Source: Mycobacterium sp.
GTDB taxonomy: Bacteria > Actinomycetota > Actinomycetes > Mycobacteriales > Mycobacteriaceae
Assembly: GCA_020438865.1 (NCBI GenBank)
Contig: JAGQTU010000014.1
Span: 1 to 64,000, forward strand
Length of the DNA stretch: 64,000 nucleotides
Direction: 5' to 3'
The position numbers were made by a program, and so were the translations under genes. Shown here piece by piece: positions 1-8,032 of the stretch (the stretch's first letter is position 1; the number at the start of each line of letters is the position of its first letter). Below the pieces are notes generated by a model that was given only the letters and a program-made list of their open reading frames with translations, was not told the DNA's origin and did no database searches.

Positions 1-2564
1 TGGCCGGGCGCGCCGCGTCGGCCACCTGGTCGCTGGCCGGTGAGTTCGCCGGCGAGATGCGCGCCAGCCTGGCCGACCCGATCACCCCGATCCTGGCCAC
101 CGGCGCGGTGGCCAGCGCCATCCTGGGCTCGCCGCTGGATGCCGCGCTGGTCGGCGGCGTGCTGCTGGCCAACGCCGCACTGTCCTCCGAGCAGCAGCTG
201 CATGCCGAGCGGGTGCTGCGTCGGCTGCTGGCGGTGCAGGACCCGCTGGCCCGCCGGCGGGTCGGTCCGCTGGCCGGGGGCGCCACCGAGGACGTCCCGG
301 CCGCCGCGCTGCGCCCCGGCGACCTGATCGAGATCCACGCCGGTGAGGTGGTGCCCGCCGATGCCCGCCTCATCGAGGCCGCCAACGTCGAGGTCGACGA
401 GTCCACCCTGACCGGCGAGTCGCTGCCGGTGCCCAAGGCGACGGACCCGACGCCGGGCGCGCCGCTGGCCGAGCGTTCCGGCATGGTCTACGCGGGCACC
501 ACGATGGTGGCGGGCACCGCGCTGGCGGTGGTGACCACCGTCGGGCGCGGCACCGAGATGCACCGCGCGATGGCGCTGGCGCCGACGAAGGGCCGCGAGA
601 TCGGGCTGCAGCGTCAACTGGCCCGGATCACCAGCCGGGCCCTGCCGTGGAGCCTGGCCGGCGGCGCCGCCGTCGGCCTGTTCTCGGTGCTGCGCGGCAC
701 CCCACTGCGCGAGGCGGTCGGCAGCGCGGTGGCCCTGACGGTGGCGGCGGTCCCCGAGGGCCTGCCGCTGGTGGCCACGCTGGCCCAACTCTCGGCGGCC
801 CGGCGACTGTCCGGCGAGCACGTGCTGATCCGCAACGCCAACTCGGTGGAGGCGCTGGCCCGGCTCAACGTCGTGTGCTTCGACAAGACAGGAACGCTGT
901 CCGAGAACCGGCTTCAGGTCAAACAGGTACAGCCGATTCGCGGCCGGCACCGCGACGACGTCGTCACGGCCGCGCTCGCCACGGTGTTCGCCCGCAACGG
1001 CCGGGCCGACCACGCCACCGACGACGCGATCCGCCGCGCCGCCGGCGACGCCGAAGCCCCGCAGCGCGACGCCTACCTGCCGTTCCAGTCCGGCCGGCCG
1101 TTCGCCGCCGCGCTGGTCGGCGAGCGGCTGATGATCAAGGGCGCACCCGAGGTGCTCTCGGCGGCGCTGAACGGCAACCGCGACCGGCTGGCACCGGCGG
1201 TCGCGCGGCTGGCCGCCAAGGGGCTGCGGGTGCTGGCGGTCGCCGAGCGCACGCTGACCGCCCGCCAGGCGGCCGAGGCGGCGGCCGACCCGGCCGCGAT
1301 GGAGCGGTTGTGCGGCACCGGGCTGAACCCGATCGGACTCCTCGGCCTGGCCGACACCCCGCGCGATGCCGCCGCCCCGCTGCTCGCCGAACTGGACAAC
1401 CGGGGCATCGGGGTGCGGTTGCTCACCGGCGACCATCCGGTGACCGCCGCCGTCATCGCCAATGACCTGGGCCTCGCGGTCACCGAGGAGCAGGTGATCA
1501 CCGGCGGCGAATGGGAGTCGATGTCGATCGACGAGCGGGAGGCGGCCGTCGTCGAGCGACTGGTGTTCGCCCGGATGTCACCGGAGCACAAGGTCGATGT
1601 GGTGCAGACCCTGGAGCGCATCGGGCTGGTGACCGCGATGGTCGGCGACGGCGCCAATGACGCGGCGGCGATCCGGGCGGCCAGCGTCGGCATCGGCGTC
1701 GCCGCTCCGGGCAGCGACCCGGCCCGCACCGCCGCGGACGTAATGCTGCTCGACGGCCGGATCGAGGCCCTGGTCGACGCCCTCGACGAGGGTGAGCAGT
1801 TGTGGCGCCGGGTGCAGTCGGCGGTGTCGATGCTGCTCGGCGGCAACGCCGGCGAGGTGGCGTTCGCGCTGATCACCAGCCTGGCGACCGGGCGTTCGGT
1901 GCTCAACGCCCGGCAGATGCTGCTGGTCAACATGCTCACCGATGCGCTGCCCGCCGCCGCGCTGGCGGTCAGCAACCAGGACGGCACCGAGGCGCTGGAC
2001 CGTGACGAGTCGGCGATGTGGCGCGCGATCGCGATCCGCGGCACGGCCACCACCACCGGCGCGACCCTGGCCTGGCTGATGGGCCGGCTGACCGGAACCC
2101 AGCGCCGGGCGGCGACGATCGCGCTGATCGGCCTGGTGTCCACCCAGCTGGCCCAGACCCTGGCGGATTCCCATGGGCCACTGGTGGTTTCGACGGCGGC
2201 GGGATCGTTCCTGGTGCTGGCCGGGGTGATCAGCACGCCGGGGCTGAGCCAGATCTTCGGCTGCACCCCGGTGGATCCGCTCGGCTGGGGTCAGGCCTTC
2301 CTGGCCACCGCGATCGCCGCCTCGCTGTCGGCGCTGGCGCCCGCGGTGCTCGAGCGGGTGGGTTCGAAGCTCTACGAGCTCGTCGGGTCAGTCGTCGACG
2401 ACGACGATGCCGGCCTGGACCAGCAGGGCGTAGATCTCTCGGACCGGGGGCGTCAGCAGCCGGACACCGACCATGACGAGGGCGTCGGGCCCGCTGATGC
2501 GCAGAGCTTGGTTCACGACTTCAGGACAGCGAAGCCACGTAACCTGAATGGGTCGCGAAAGTGA
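1..2564 (+). CDS. ctpI: P-type cation-transporting ATPase, CtpI-like (5' partial)
   Basis: The reading frame is open from the window edge, so the N-terminal part lies upstream; about 853 codons are visible. Seen: the actuator-loop TGES motif near base 411, the phosphorylation motif CFDKTGT with the aspartate codon at 882-884, the hinge motif GDGAND near base 1650, and hydrophobic segments on both sides. This is a membrane ATPase that would move a cation at the expense of ATP. Family CtpI proteins in mycobacteria are very long (about 1,600 residues as I recall), consistent with roughly half being missing here. The last ~55 residues after the final membrane segment are acidic, then basic and low in hydrophobicity, and lie antisense to a possible small ORF. 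Substrate cannot be told from the sequence. Confidence 0.85.
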   Translation, partial: AGRAASATWSLAGEFAGEMRASLADPITPILATGAVASAILGSPLDAALVGGVLLANAALSSEQQLHAERVLRRLLAVQDPLARRRVGPLAGGATEDVPAAALRPGDLIEIHAGEVVPADARLIEAANVEVDESTLTGESLPVPKATDPTPGAPLAERSGMVYAGTTMVAGTALAVVTTVGRGTEMHRAMALAPTKGREIGLQRQLARITSRALPWSLAGGAAVGLFSVLRGTPLREAVGSAVALTVAAVPEGLPLVATLAQLSAARRLSGEHVLIRNANSVEALARLNVVCFDKTGTLSENRLQVKQVQPIRGRHRDDVVTAALATVFARNGRADHATDDAIRRAAGDAEAPQRDAYLPFQSGRPFAAALVGERLMIKGAPEVLSAALNGNRDRLAPAVARLAAKGLRVLAVAERTLTARQAAEAAADPAAMERLCGTGLNPIGLLGLADTPRDAAAPLLAELDNRGIGVRLLTGDHPVTAAVIANDLGLAVTEEQVITGGEWESMSIDEREAAVVERLVFARMSPEHKVDVVQTLERIGLVTAMVGDGANDAAAIRAASVGIGVAAPGSDPARTAADVMLLDGRIEALVDALDEGEQLWRRVQSAVSMLLGGNAGEVAFALITSLATGRSVLNARQMLLVNMLTDALPAAALAVSNQDGTEALDRDESAMWRAIAIRGTATTTGATLAWLMGRLTGTQRRAATIALIGLVSTQLAQTLADSHGPLVVSTAAGSFLVLAGVISTPGLSQIFGCTPVDPLGWGQAFLATAIAASLSALAPAVLERVGSKLYELVGSVVDDDDAGLDQQGVDLSDRGRQQPDTDHDEGVGPADAQSLVHDFRTAKPRNLNGSRK
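2388..2516 (-). CDS. possible small antisense protein overlapping the ctpI 3' end
   Basis: A 42-codon reading frame from GTG at 2516 to TGA at 2388 lies opposite the ctpI tail. Its codons have the strong G/C third-position bias expected of coding sequence, and the product is a compact hydrophobic sequence ending in a valine run and DD. The overlapping ctpI tail is by contrast hydrophilic and low-complexity. I see no convincing ribosome binding site and do not recognise the product. It may be only a shadow. Confidence 0.25.
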   Translation of the reverse strand: MNQALRISGPDALVMVGVRLLTPPVREIYALLVQAGIVVVDD

Positions 2565-2577
2565 ATAGGACACGAAC

Positions 2578-2997
2578 ATGTTCGCAATGACCAGGTCGCT
2601 GGTGTCGGCGCAGCGGGAGGCCTCCCGGCGGGTCGCGGCGGCTCAGCGCTTCGCCGTCCGGTTGCCGCTGGTCGGCACCGTGCACGTGCCCCCGCCCGAC
2701 CAGCTGGCGTTCTACGGCGTGCTGGGTGGGCTGGCGGTGCTGGAACTGATCGACTGGCCGGTGGCGCTGGCCATGGGGCTGGGATCGGCGCTGGTCGCCC
2801 GGCATTTCTCGGAGCTCGAGGAACGCGAGGAGGAGCACCGGGCGGCGCCGATCGCGCCCGTCACCCCGATCAAGGCCGTCGCACCGGCGCCCGCGAAGAA
2901 GGCCCCGGCCAAGAAGGCGCCGGCGAAGAAGGCGGTCAAGAAGGCCGCGAAGAAGGCGCCGGCGAAGAAAGCCCCCGCCAAACGGGGCCGCAGCTAG
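2578..2997 (+). CDS. small membrane-associated protein with Lys/Ala/Pro repeat tail
   Basis: Encodes 139 residues. A basic N-terminus (about 1-35) is followed by a hydrophobic stretch (about 41-75) that could form one or two membrane segments, a short Glu-rich hinge (about 80-90), and a C-terminal tail (about 100-139) of repeated PAKKA units ending in KRGRS. Such tails resemble the DNA- and RNA-binding tail of mycobacterial HupB, so the protein might tether nucleic acid or acidic polymer near the membrane; this is inference only. An AGGA-type ribosome binding site precedes the ATG, and the start is 13 bp after the ctpI stop, so it probably belongs to the same transcript. I do not recognise a named family. 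Confidence 0.75.
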   Translation: MFAMTRSLVSAQREASRRVAAAQRFAVRLPLVGTVHVPPPDQLAFYGVLGGLAVLELIDWPVALAMGLGSALVARHFSELEEREEEHRAAPIAPVTPIKAVAPAPAKKAPAKKAPAKKAVKKAAKKAPAKKAPAKRGRS

Positions 2998-3024
2998 AAA
3001 ATATAGCCTCTAGGGTCCATATCT

Positions 3025-3039
3025 CCGGAACTATTCCGG
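3025..3039. repeat. short inverted repeat around the lrp stop codon
   Basis: CCGGAA and TTCCGG form perfect 6-bp arms separated by CTA. That spacer is the stop codon of the minus-strand regulator gene. The site lies in an unusually AT-rich strip between convergent genes and could help end transcription, but it lacks a U-tract. Confidence 0.35.
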
Positions 3040-3504
3040 TACATAAACGCGATCGCTGTAAAATGTGTTTAGAATGATCGTGCTTCGAGTGCGCACATTC
3101 GCGGCGGTGCGGATCTGCTGCAGCAGCGTTTCCAAGTCCCGCGGCGACTCGACGCGCACGAACAGGATGTAGCTCTCCTCGCCGGCCACCGAGTAGCACG
3201 CCTCGATTTCGGCGATGTGTTCCAGGCGAGTGGGCGCATCATCGGGTTGCGACGGATCGAGAGGGGTGATCGCCACGAACGCCGACAGCATCTGCCCGAA
3301 CGCCTCCGGGTCCACCCGCGCGGTGTACCCGGTCACCACCCCGCGCGACTCCAGCCTGCGCACCCGCGACTGCACCGCCGACACCGACAGCCCGGTGGTG
3401 GCGGCCAGGTGGGCCAGCGTGGCCCGGCCGTTGGCGACGAGCTCGTGCACCAGCCTCCGGTCGATCTCGTCGAGATCGCGTGGGTGCTCCGCGGGGTCGG
3501 CCAT
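3031..3504 (-). CDS. lrpA: Lrp/AsnC-family transcriptional regulator (LrpA-like)
   Basis: 157 residues, the usual Lrp length. The N-terminal helix-turn-helix (about 10-60) includes the TTGLSVSAVQSRVRRLESRG segment, followed by an effector-binding RAM domain (about 70-150). Family members form octameric, amino-acid-responsive DNA-binding proteins. It is divergent from the oxoadipate dioxygenase-pcd operon with only 30 bp between start codons. In M. tuberculosis the orthologous position (Rv3291c) regulates the lysine-induced lat gene. Here lat is not adjacent, so the likely target is the divergent lysine/aminoadipate operon and its own promoter. ATG at 3504 gives the conserved N-terminal length. 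Confidence 0.88.
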   Translation of the reverse strand: MADPAEHPRDLDEIDRRLVHELVANGRATLAHLAATTGLSVSAVQSRVRRLESRGVVTGYTARVDPEAFGQMLSAFVAITPLDPSQPDDAPTRLEHIAEIEACYSVAGEESYILFVRVESPRDLETLLQQIRTAANVRTRSTIILNTFYSDRVYVPE

Positions 3505-3534
3505 GGCCGCACACTATCCCAGCCGGGGTGCGCG

Positions 3535-4779
3535 ATGACTGCGCCACAAGTCGAGATCTGGGAACTGCGCGCCCGATTCGCCGCGGCGCTCTCGGCGATG
3601 TACGGCGCCGAGGTGCCCGCCTACACCACCCTGGTCGAGGTCAGCGAGGCGGTGAATCGCGACCATGTGGCGGCGCACCCGCACGCCGAGCGGCTGGGCT
3701 CGCTGGCCCGCGTCACCGCGGAGCGCCACGGCGCGATCCGGGTCGGCACCCCGGGCGAATTGACCGATGTCGCAGACCTGTTCGCCGCGTTCGGCATGTA
3801 CCCGGTCGGCTTCTACGACCTGCGCGAGGCGGCCTCACCGGTCCCGGTGGTGTCCACCGCGTTCCGCCCGGTCGACGCCGCGGAGTTGGCCCGCAACCCG
3901 TTTCGGATCTTCACCTCGATGCTGGCCAGTCGCGACAGCCGGTTCTTCGACACCGATCTGCGTGCGCGGGTGGACCGCTTCCTGCAGTCCCGCACCCTGT
4001 TCGACCCCGCCCTGATCGACACCGCGCGCGATATCGCCACCCGGGGCGGCTGTACGCGCGAGCAGGCCGAGCGGTTCGTTGCCGACGCGGTGGGCGCCTT
4101 CGCGCTGTCCCACGAACCCGTCGACCGCGCCTGGTATGCCGAGCTGACCGCGGTCTCGGGGGTGGCCGCCGACATCGCCGGCGTGCCGACCACGCACATC
4201 AACCACCTGACCCCCCGGGTGCTCGACATCGACGACCTGTACCGCCGGATGACCGAACGCGGGATCAAGATGATCGACGCCATCCAGGGCCCCCCGCGCA
4301 CCGACGGACCCGATGTCCTGTTGCGGCAGACGTCCTTTCGCGCGCTCGCCGAGCCGCGCCGGTTCCGTGAGGCCGACGGCTCGGTCACCGAGGGCACCCT
4401 GCGGGTGCGGTTCGGCGAGGTCGAGGCCCGTGGCGTGGCACTGACCGTCAAGGGCCGCGAACGCTACGACGCGGCGATGGCCGCGCCCGATCCGGCCGCG
4501 GTGTGGCACGACTTCTTTCCCGCCACCGACGAGGAGTTGGCAGCCCAGGGGCTGGCCTACTACCACGGCGGCGACCCCGCAGCGCCCGTGGTCTACGAGG
4601 ACTTCCTGCCCGCCTCGGCGGCGGGGATCTTCCGCTCCAACCTCGACACCGACAGCGAAGCGACCACACTGGACGACGAGTCCGGCTACACCCTGGACTG
4701 GATGGCGGGCACCATCGGCCATCACATCCACGACCCCTACGAACTGTACGAAGCAACCGCCCAGGAGCCGCCCGCATGA
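3535..4779 (+). CDS. 2-oxoadipate dioxygenase/decarboxylase (DUF1338, HglS/YdcJ family)
   Basis: 414 residues. The family converts 2-oxoadipate to D-2-hydroxyglutarate with O2 and Fe(II), closing bacterial lysine catabolism via 2-aminoadipate. Candidate metal ligands are visible as His65 (in RHGAIR), His221 or His224 (in THINHLTPR) and Glu295 (in RFGEVEARG), matching the spacing of the His-His-Glu site known for Pseudomonas HglS; Arg69 is the probable substrate-binding arginine. The open frame continues upstream to 3217, but the ATG at 3535 lies just past the divergent lrp start and gives the family N-terminus. Its stop overlaps the pcd start (ATGA), so the two are translationally coupled. 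Equivalent to Rv3292 by position. Confidence 0.85.
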   Translation: MTAPQVEIWELRARFAAALSAMYGAEVPAYTTLVEVSEAVNRDHVAAHPHAERLGSLARVTAERHGAIRVGTPGELTDVADLFAAFGMYPVGFYDLREAASPVPVVSTAFRPVDAAELARNPFRIFTSMLASRDSRFFDTDLRARVDRFLQSRTLFDPALIDTARDIATRGGCTREQAERFVADAVGAFALSHEPVDRAWYAELTAVSGVAADIAGVPTTHINHLTPRVLDIDDLYRRMTERGIKMIDAIQGPPRTDGPDVLLRQTSFRALAEPRRFREADGSVTEGTLRVRFGEVEARGVALTVKGRERYDAAMAAPDPAAVWHDFFPATDEELAAQGLAYYHGGDPAAPVVYEDFLPASAAGIFRSNLDTDSEATTLDDESGYTLDWMAGTIGHHIHDPYELYEATAQEPPA

Positions 4780-6329
4780 GCACCGCCGCCGCCACCGCCC
4801 TGCCCACCCGCGCCGAACTGCAGGACCGGGTCCGGCGCGCCCTCGACGCCGTCGGCGCACGCGTCGAGCTGGCCGAGCCGGGCGTGCACGGCCAGCAGGC
4901 GAGCACGCCGCTGACCGGTGAGATCCTGTTCACCGTCGCCGAGACCACCACCGCGCAGACCGCCGCCGCGATCACCGAAGCGGCGCAGGCGTTTTCACAG
5001 TGGCGCCGCACCCCGGCCCCGGTGCGCGGCCAACTCGTGGCCCGGCTCGGCGAGCTGCTGCGCGTCCACAAGGCCGATCTGGCCGACCTGGTCACGATCG
5101 AGGCGGGCAAGATCACCTCCGAGGCCCTCGGCGAGGTCCAGGAGATGATCGACATCTGCGACTTCGCCGTCGGGCTGTCCCGCCAGCTGTACGGCCGCAC
5201 CATCGCCTCGGAGCGGCCCGGACACCGGCTGATGGAGACCTGGCACCCGCTGGGCGTGGTGGGCGTCATCACCGCGTTCAACTTCCCGGTCGCCGTCTGG
5301 GCGTGGAACTCCGCGGTCGCGCTCGTGTGCGGCGACACCGTGGTGTGGAAGCCCTCGGAGCTGACCCCGCTGACCGCGGTCGCCTGCCAGGCGCTGATCG
5401 AACGCGCCGCCTCCGACGTCGGTGCGCCGGCCTCGGTGAGCCGGCTTGTGCTGGGCGGCCGCGAGGTGGGCGAGCTGCTGGTCGACGACCCGCGGGTCGC
5501 GCTGGTGTCGGCCACCGGGTCGGTGCGGATGGGTCGGGAGGTCGGCCCGCGGGTGGCCGAGCGGTTCGGCCGGGTGCTGCTGGAGCTGGGCGGCAACAAC
5601 GCCGCGGTGGTCACGCCGTCGGCCGACCTCGACCTGGCCGTGCGCGGCATCGTGTTCTCGGCCGCCGGCACCGCCGGCCAACGCTGCACCACGCTGCGCC
5701 GGCTGATCGTGCACTCGTCGGTCGCCGACGCGCTGGTGCAGCGCATCGTCGCCGCCTATCGCACCTTACCGATCGGTGACCCGGCCGCCGAGGGGACGCT
5801 GGTCGGCCCGCTGATCCACGAGACGGCCTACCGCGACATGGTCGGCGCGCTGGAACAGGCCCGCGCCGACGGCGGCGAGGTCATCGGCGGCGAACGGCAC
5901 GACATCGGCGGCGAGGGGGCCACCGAGGCCTTCTACGTCGCACCGGCGGTGGTGCGGATGCCCGCGCAGACCGACGTCGTGCACACCGAGACGTTCGCGC
6001 CGATCCTCTACGTGCTGACCTACGAGACGCTCGACGAGGCAATAGCATTGAACAATGCTGTGCCACAGGGTCTTTCGTCGGCCATCTTCACCACCGACGT
6101 CCGCGAAGCGGAGCGGTTCCTGGCCGCGGACGGCTCGGACTGCGGGATCGCCAACGTCAACATCGGCACGTCGGGCGCGGAGATCGGCGGGGCGTTCGGC
6201 GGCGAGAAGCAGACCGGCGGCGGGCGCGAATCGGGCTCGGACTCGTGGAAGGCCTACATGCGCCGGGCGACCAACACGGTGAACTACTCCTCGGAGTTAC
6301 CGCTGGCCCAGGGCGTGCACTTCGGCTAG
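4776..6329 (+). CDS. pcd: 2-aminoadipate-6-semialdehyde (piperideine-6-carboxylate) dehydrogenase
   Basis: 517 residues of the aldehyde dehydrogenase superfamily. Catalytic Glu270 (in LLELGGNN) and nucleophile Cys304 (in GQRCTTLRR) have the standard 34-residue spacing. The Rossmann-type cofactor segment with ITAFNFP and WKPSELTP is present. The enzyme oxidises aminoadipate semialdehyde, in equilibrium with piperideine-6-carboxylate, to 2-aminoadipate using NAD+. Start ATG at 4776 overlaps the upstream stop. The upstream oxoadipate dioxygenase supports a lysine-degradation role. The 3' end overlaps the convergent SnoaL-like gene by 33 bp. Counterpart of Rv3293. Confidence 0.9.
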   Translation: MSTAAATALPTRAELQDRVRRALDAVGARVELAEPGVHGQQASTPLTGEILFTVAETTTAQTAAAITEAAQAFSQWRRTPAPVRGQLVARLGELLRVHKADLADLVTIEAGKITSEALGEVQEMIDICDFAVGLSRQLYGRTIASERPGHRLMETWHPLGVVGVITAFNFPVAVWAWNSAVALVCGDTVVWKPSELTPLTAVACQALIERAASDVGAPASVSRLVLGGREVGELLVDDPRVALVSATGSVRMGREVGPRVAERFGRVLLELGGNNAAVVTPSADLDLAVRGIVFSAAGTAGQRCTTLRRLIVHSSVADALVQRIVAAYRTLPIGDPAAEGTLVGPLIHETAYRDMVGALEQARADGGEVIGGERHDIGGEGATEAFYVAPAVVRMPAQTDVVHTETFAPILYVLTYETLDEAIALNNAVPQGLSSAIFTTDVREAERFLAADGSDCGIANVNIGTSGAEIGGAFGGEKQTGGGRESGSDSWKAYMRRATNTVNYSSELPLAQGVHFG

Positions 6330-6755
6330 CAACTCGCCGCGGCCGATCTGGTTGACCAGCGTGGCGGCGTCGAAGTAGATCCGCTCGTTGGTGATCCTGT
6401 CACCGGAGAACGAGAACACCGCGATGACCGGCACCCGGAACGCCTTGCCGGTGGGCGGCATGCCGTAGAACTCACCGAGATTGGTGCCCAGCAGGTCGAA
6501 CTCCACGATCACCGCGTCGTCGGTGACGTGGAAGCGCGCGTTCTCGTGCCGCTGGTCGGGAAACGCGGTGCGGGTGGTCAGGTAGTAGCCCATCACCTCG
6601 TCGTCACCGTCGAAAACCTGCCCGGTGGGCACGATCTCGTAGCGCGGGTGGCCGTTGAACGTCGCCAGCGTGCGGTCGAACTCCTTGGTCACCTCGGTGG
6701 CCATGTGTTCGGTGATGACCTCGAGCCGGCTCCGGCGCAGTTCCTCGGTGATCAT
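6297..6755 (-). CDS. SnoaL/NTF2-like ester cyclase-type protein
   Basis: 152 residues with the SnoaL/NTF2 cone fold signature: an N-terminal helix, the segment GHPRYEIVPTGQVFDG, and a C-terminal strand pair FSGDRITNERIYFD. Family members include polyketide cyclases, isomerases and small binding proteins; the substrate here is unknown. The ATG at 6755 overlaps the stop of the upstream glycosyltransferase (ATGA), so the two are co-translated and this protein may act on the same lipid or polyketide acceptor. The 3' end overlaps pcd tail-to-tail. Confidence 0.75.
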   Translation of the reverse strand: MITEELRRSRLEVITEHMATEVTKEFDRTLATFNGHPRYEIVPTGQVFDGDDEVMGYYLTTRTAFPDQRHENARFHVTDDAVIVEFDLLGTNLGEFYGMPPTGKAFRVPVIAVFSFSGDRITNERIYFDAATLVNQIGRGELLAEVHALGQR

Positions 6756-8002
6756 CTGCTCAGCGTCGCAGATTCGCTCGGCAATAGCTGCTGCTCGATC
6801 AGATCCGCCCCGTGCGCCACGCCACCGGTGGCGGCCAGGCCGTCGGCCACCCGGCGTGCCCCGTCGGTCATCGTCATGGCCTCGAAGACCTCGGCGCGCA
6901 GCCGTTGCGGGGTGAGTTTGGCCGCGGGCAGGCGGGTTCCGCAGCGCGCCACCGCCACCCGCATCGCCACCTCGTGCTGGTCGCGGCCGAAGGGCACCAC
7001 GCAGACCGGCACCGAGCGGTCCAGCGCCCGCAGGGTGGCGCCCATGCCGCCGTGGGTGATCGCGCACACCGCCCGGTCGAGCACCGGACCGTGCGGAACG
7101 AACTGGCGCACGGTGGCATTCGGCGGCACCTCCACACCGTCGGGCACGCCGGCCGGGAACGTCGCGACCACGTGCACCGGCTCATCGGCGAGCGCGCGCA
7201 GCGCGGTGAGCCCCAGCCGGGCGTCGTCCTGCCGGATCGACGAGGTGGTGACGAGCACGATCGGGTCGTCGATCCGCGCCAGCCAGTCCGGAACCTTCGC
7301 GGCCTGCGGATCGCCGGTGCACGCACCGATCAGGTGCACCCGGGGGCCCCAGCCGGAATGGGGGTACTCGAACGGTTCGGCCCCGACGACGAGCATCATG
7401 GGCGCCCGACGCAGGAACTCGTCCACCGATCCGACCGCCGGGGCGCCCACCCTCGCCCGGATCGCGTTGATGCGCCCCAACATCGGCCGGTCCATCACGG
7501 CGGAGACCACCGAGCGCACCCCGAGGTCGCGGATCACGCCGATCGGTCCGGTCCGCGGCCGCATGCCCGGGCCGACCGGCGGCAGCCCGGGTGACCGCAG
7601 GAACGGCGTGAACGGCGAGAACACCGCCCACGGGAGGTCTCCGGCGTCGGCGGCCGACATCGCACCCCAGCAGTTGGCGTCGATGATTAGTGCGTCGGGC
7701 CGTACCTCCGCGATGGCGGCCGCCAGGTCGCCCACCTCGAACTCGGCACGCCGGCACAGCACGTCGATCGTCATTCGCAGCACGCCGAACACGGTGCGCG
7801 CCGTCCAGTCCCGGCTGTGGATCGCCTCGATCGCGGGATCGACGGCCGCGGTCCGGAAGCCCATCGCGGTGCCCGCGTCCACCTGCGTCGCCATCGTTCG
7901 CAGGTGGATGTCGTGGCCGCGGCCGGCCAGCTCGCGCAGCAGCGAGCTCACCGGCAGCAGGTGGCCCAGTGCCGGTGCGCCGTAGGCGAGGATCGTGGCC
8001 AT
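6752..8002 (-). CDS. MGT/UGT-type glycosyltransferase (GT1 fold)
   Basis: 416 residues. It begins MATILAYGAPALGHLLPVS, the typical N-terminal acceptor domain of macrolide/glycolipid glycosyltransferases, and carries the C-terminal nucleotide-sugar signature THGGMGATLRAL followed by VPFGRDQHEVA. Such enzymes glycosylate small hydrophobic acceptors, for example glycopeptidolipid or polyketide aglycones in mycobacteria. ATG at 8002 is preferred over ATG at 8014 because a GGACAAG element precedes it and the sequence then starts at the first beta strand. It is co-oriented with the deacetylase upstream and coupled to the SnoaL-like gene downstream. Acceptor and sugar are not predictable. Confidence 0.82.
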   Translation of the reverse strand: MATILAYGAPALGHLLPVSSLLRELAGRGHDIHLRTMATQVDAGTAMGFRTAAVDPAIEAIHSRDWTARTVFGVLRMTIDVLCRRAEFEVGDLAAAIAEVRPDALIIDANCWGAMSAADAGDLPWAVFSPFTPFLRSPGLPPVGPGMRPRTGPIGVIRDLGVRSVVSAVMDRPMLGRINAIRARVGAPAVGSVDEFLRRAPMMLVVGAEPFEYPHSGWGPRVHLIGACTGDPQAAKVPDWLARIDDPIVLVTTSSIRQDDARLGLTALRALADEPVHVVATFPAGVPDGVEVPPNATVRQFVPHGPVLDRAVCAITHGGMGATLRALDRSVPVCVVPFGRDQHEVAMRVAVARCGTRLPAAKLTPQRLRAEVFEAMTMTDGARRVADGLAATGGVAHGADLIEQQLLPSESATLSR

Positions 8003-8032
8003 CTTGTCCAGCATTATCGCCGATCGCCGGCG

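Noticed and set aside
1073-2266. 397-codon minus-strand open frame opposite ctpI
   Set aside because: Lies wholly antisense to the conserved ATPase domains; high GC produces such long stop-free antisense frames.
2878-2990. possible tandem DNA repeat in the PAKKA coding region
   Set aside because: The periodicity follows the amino acid repeat and codon choice; copies differ and do not form a clean DNA satellite.
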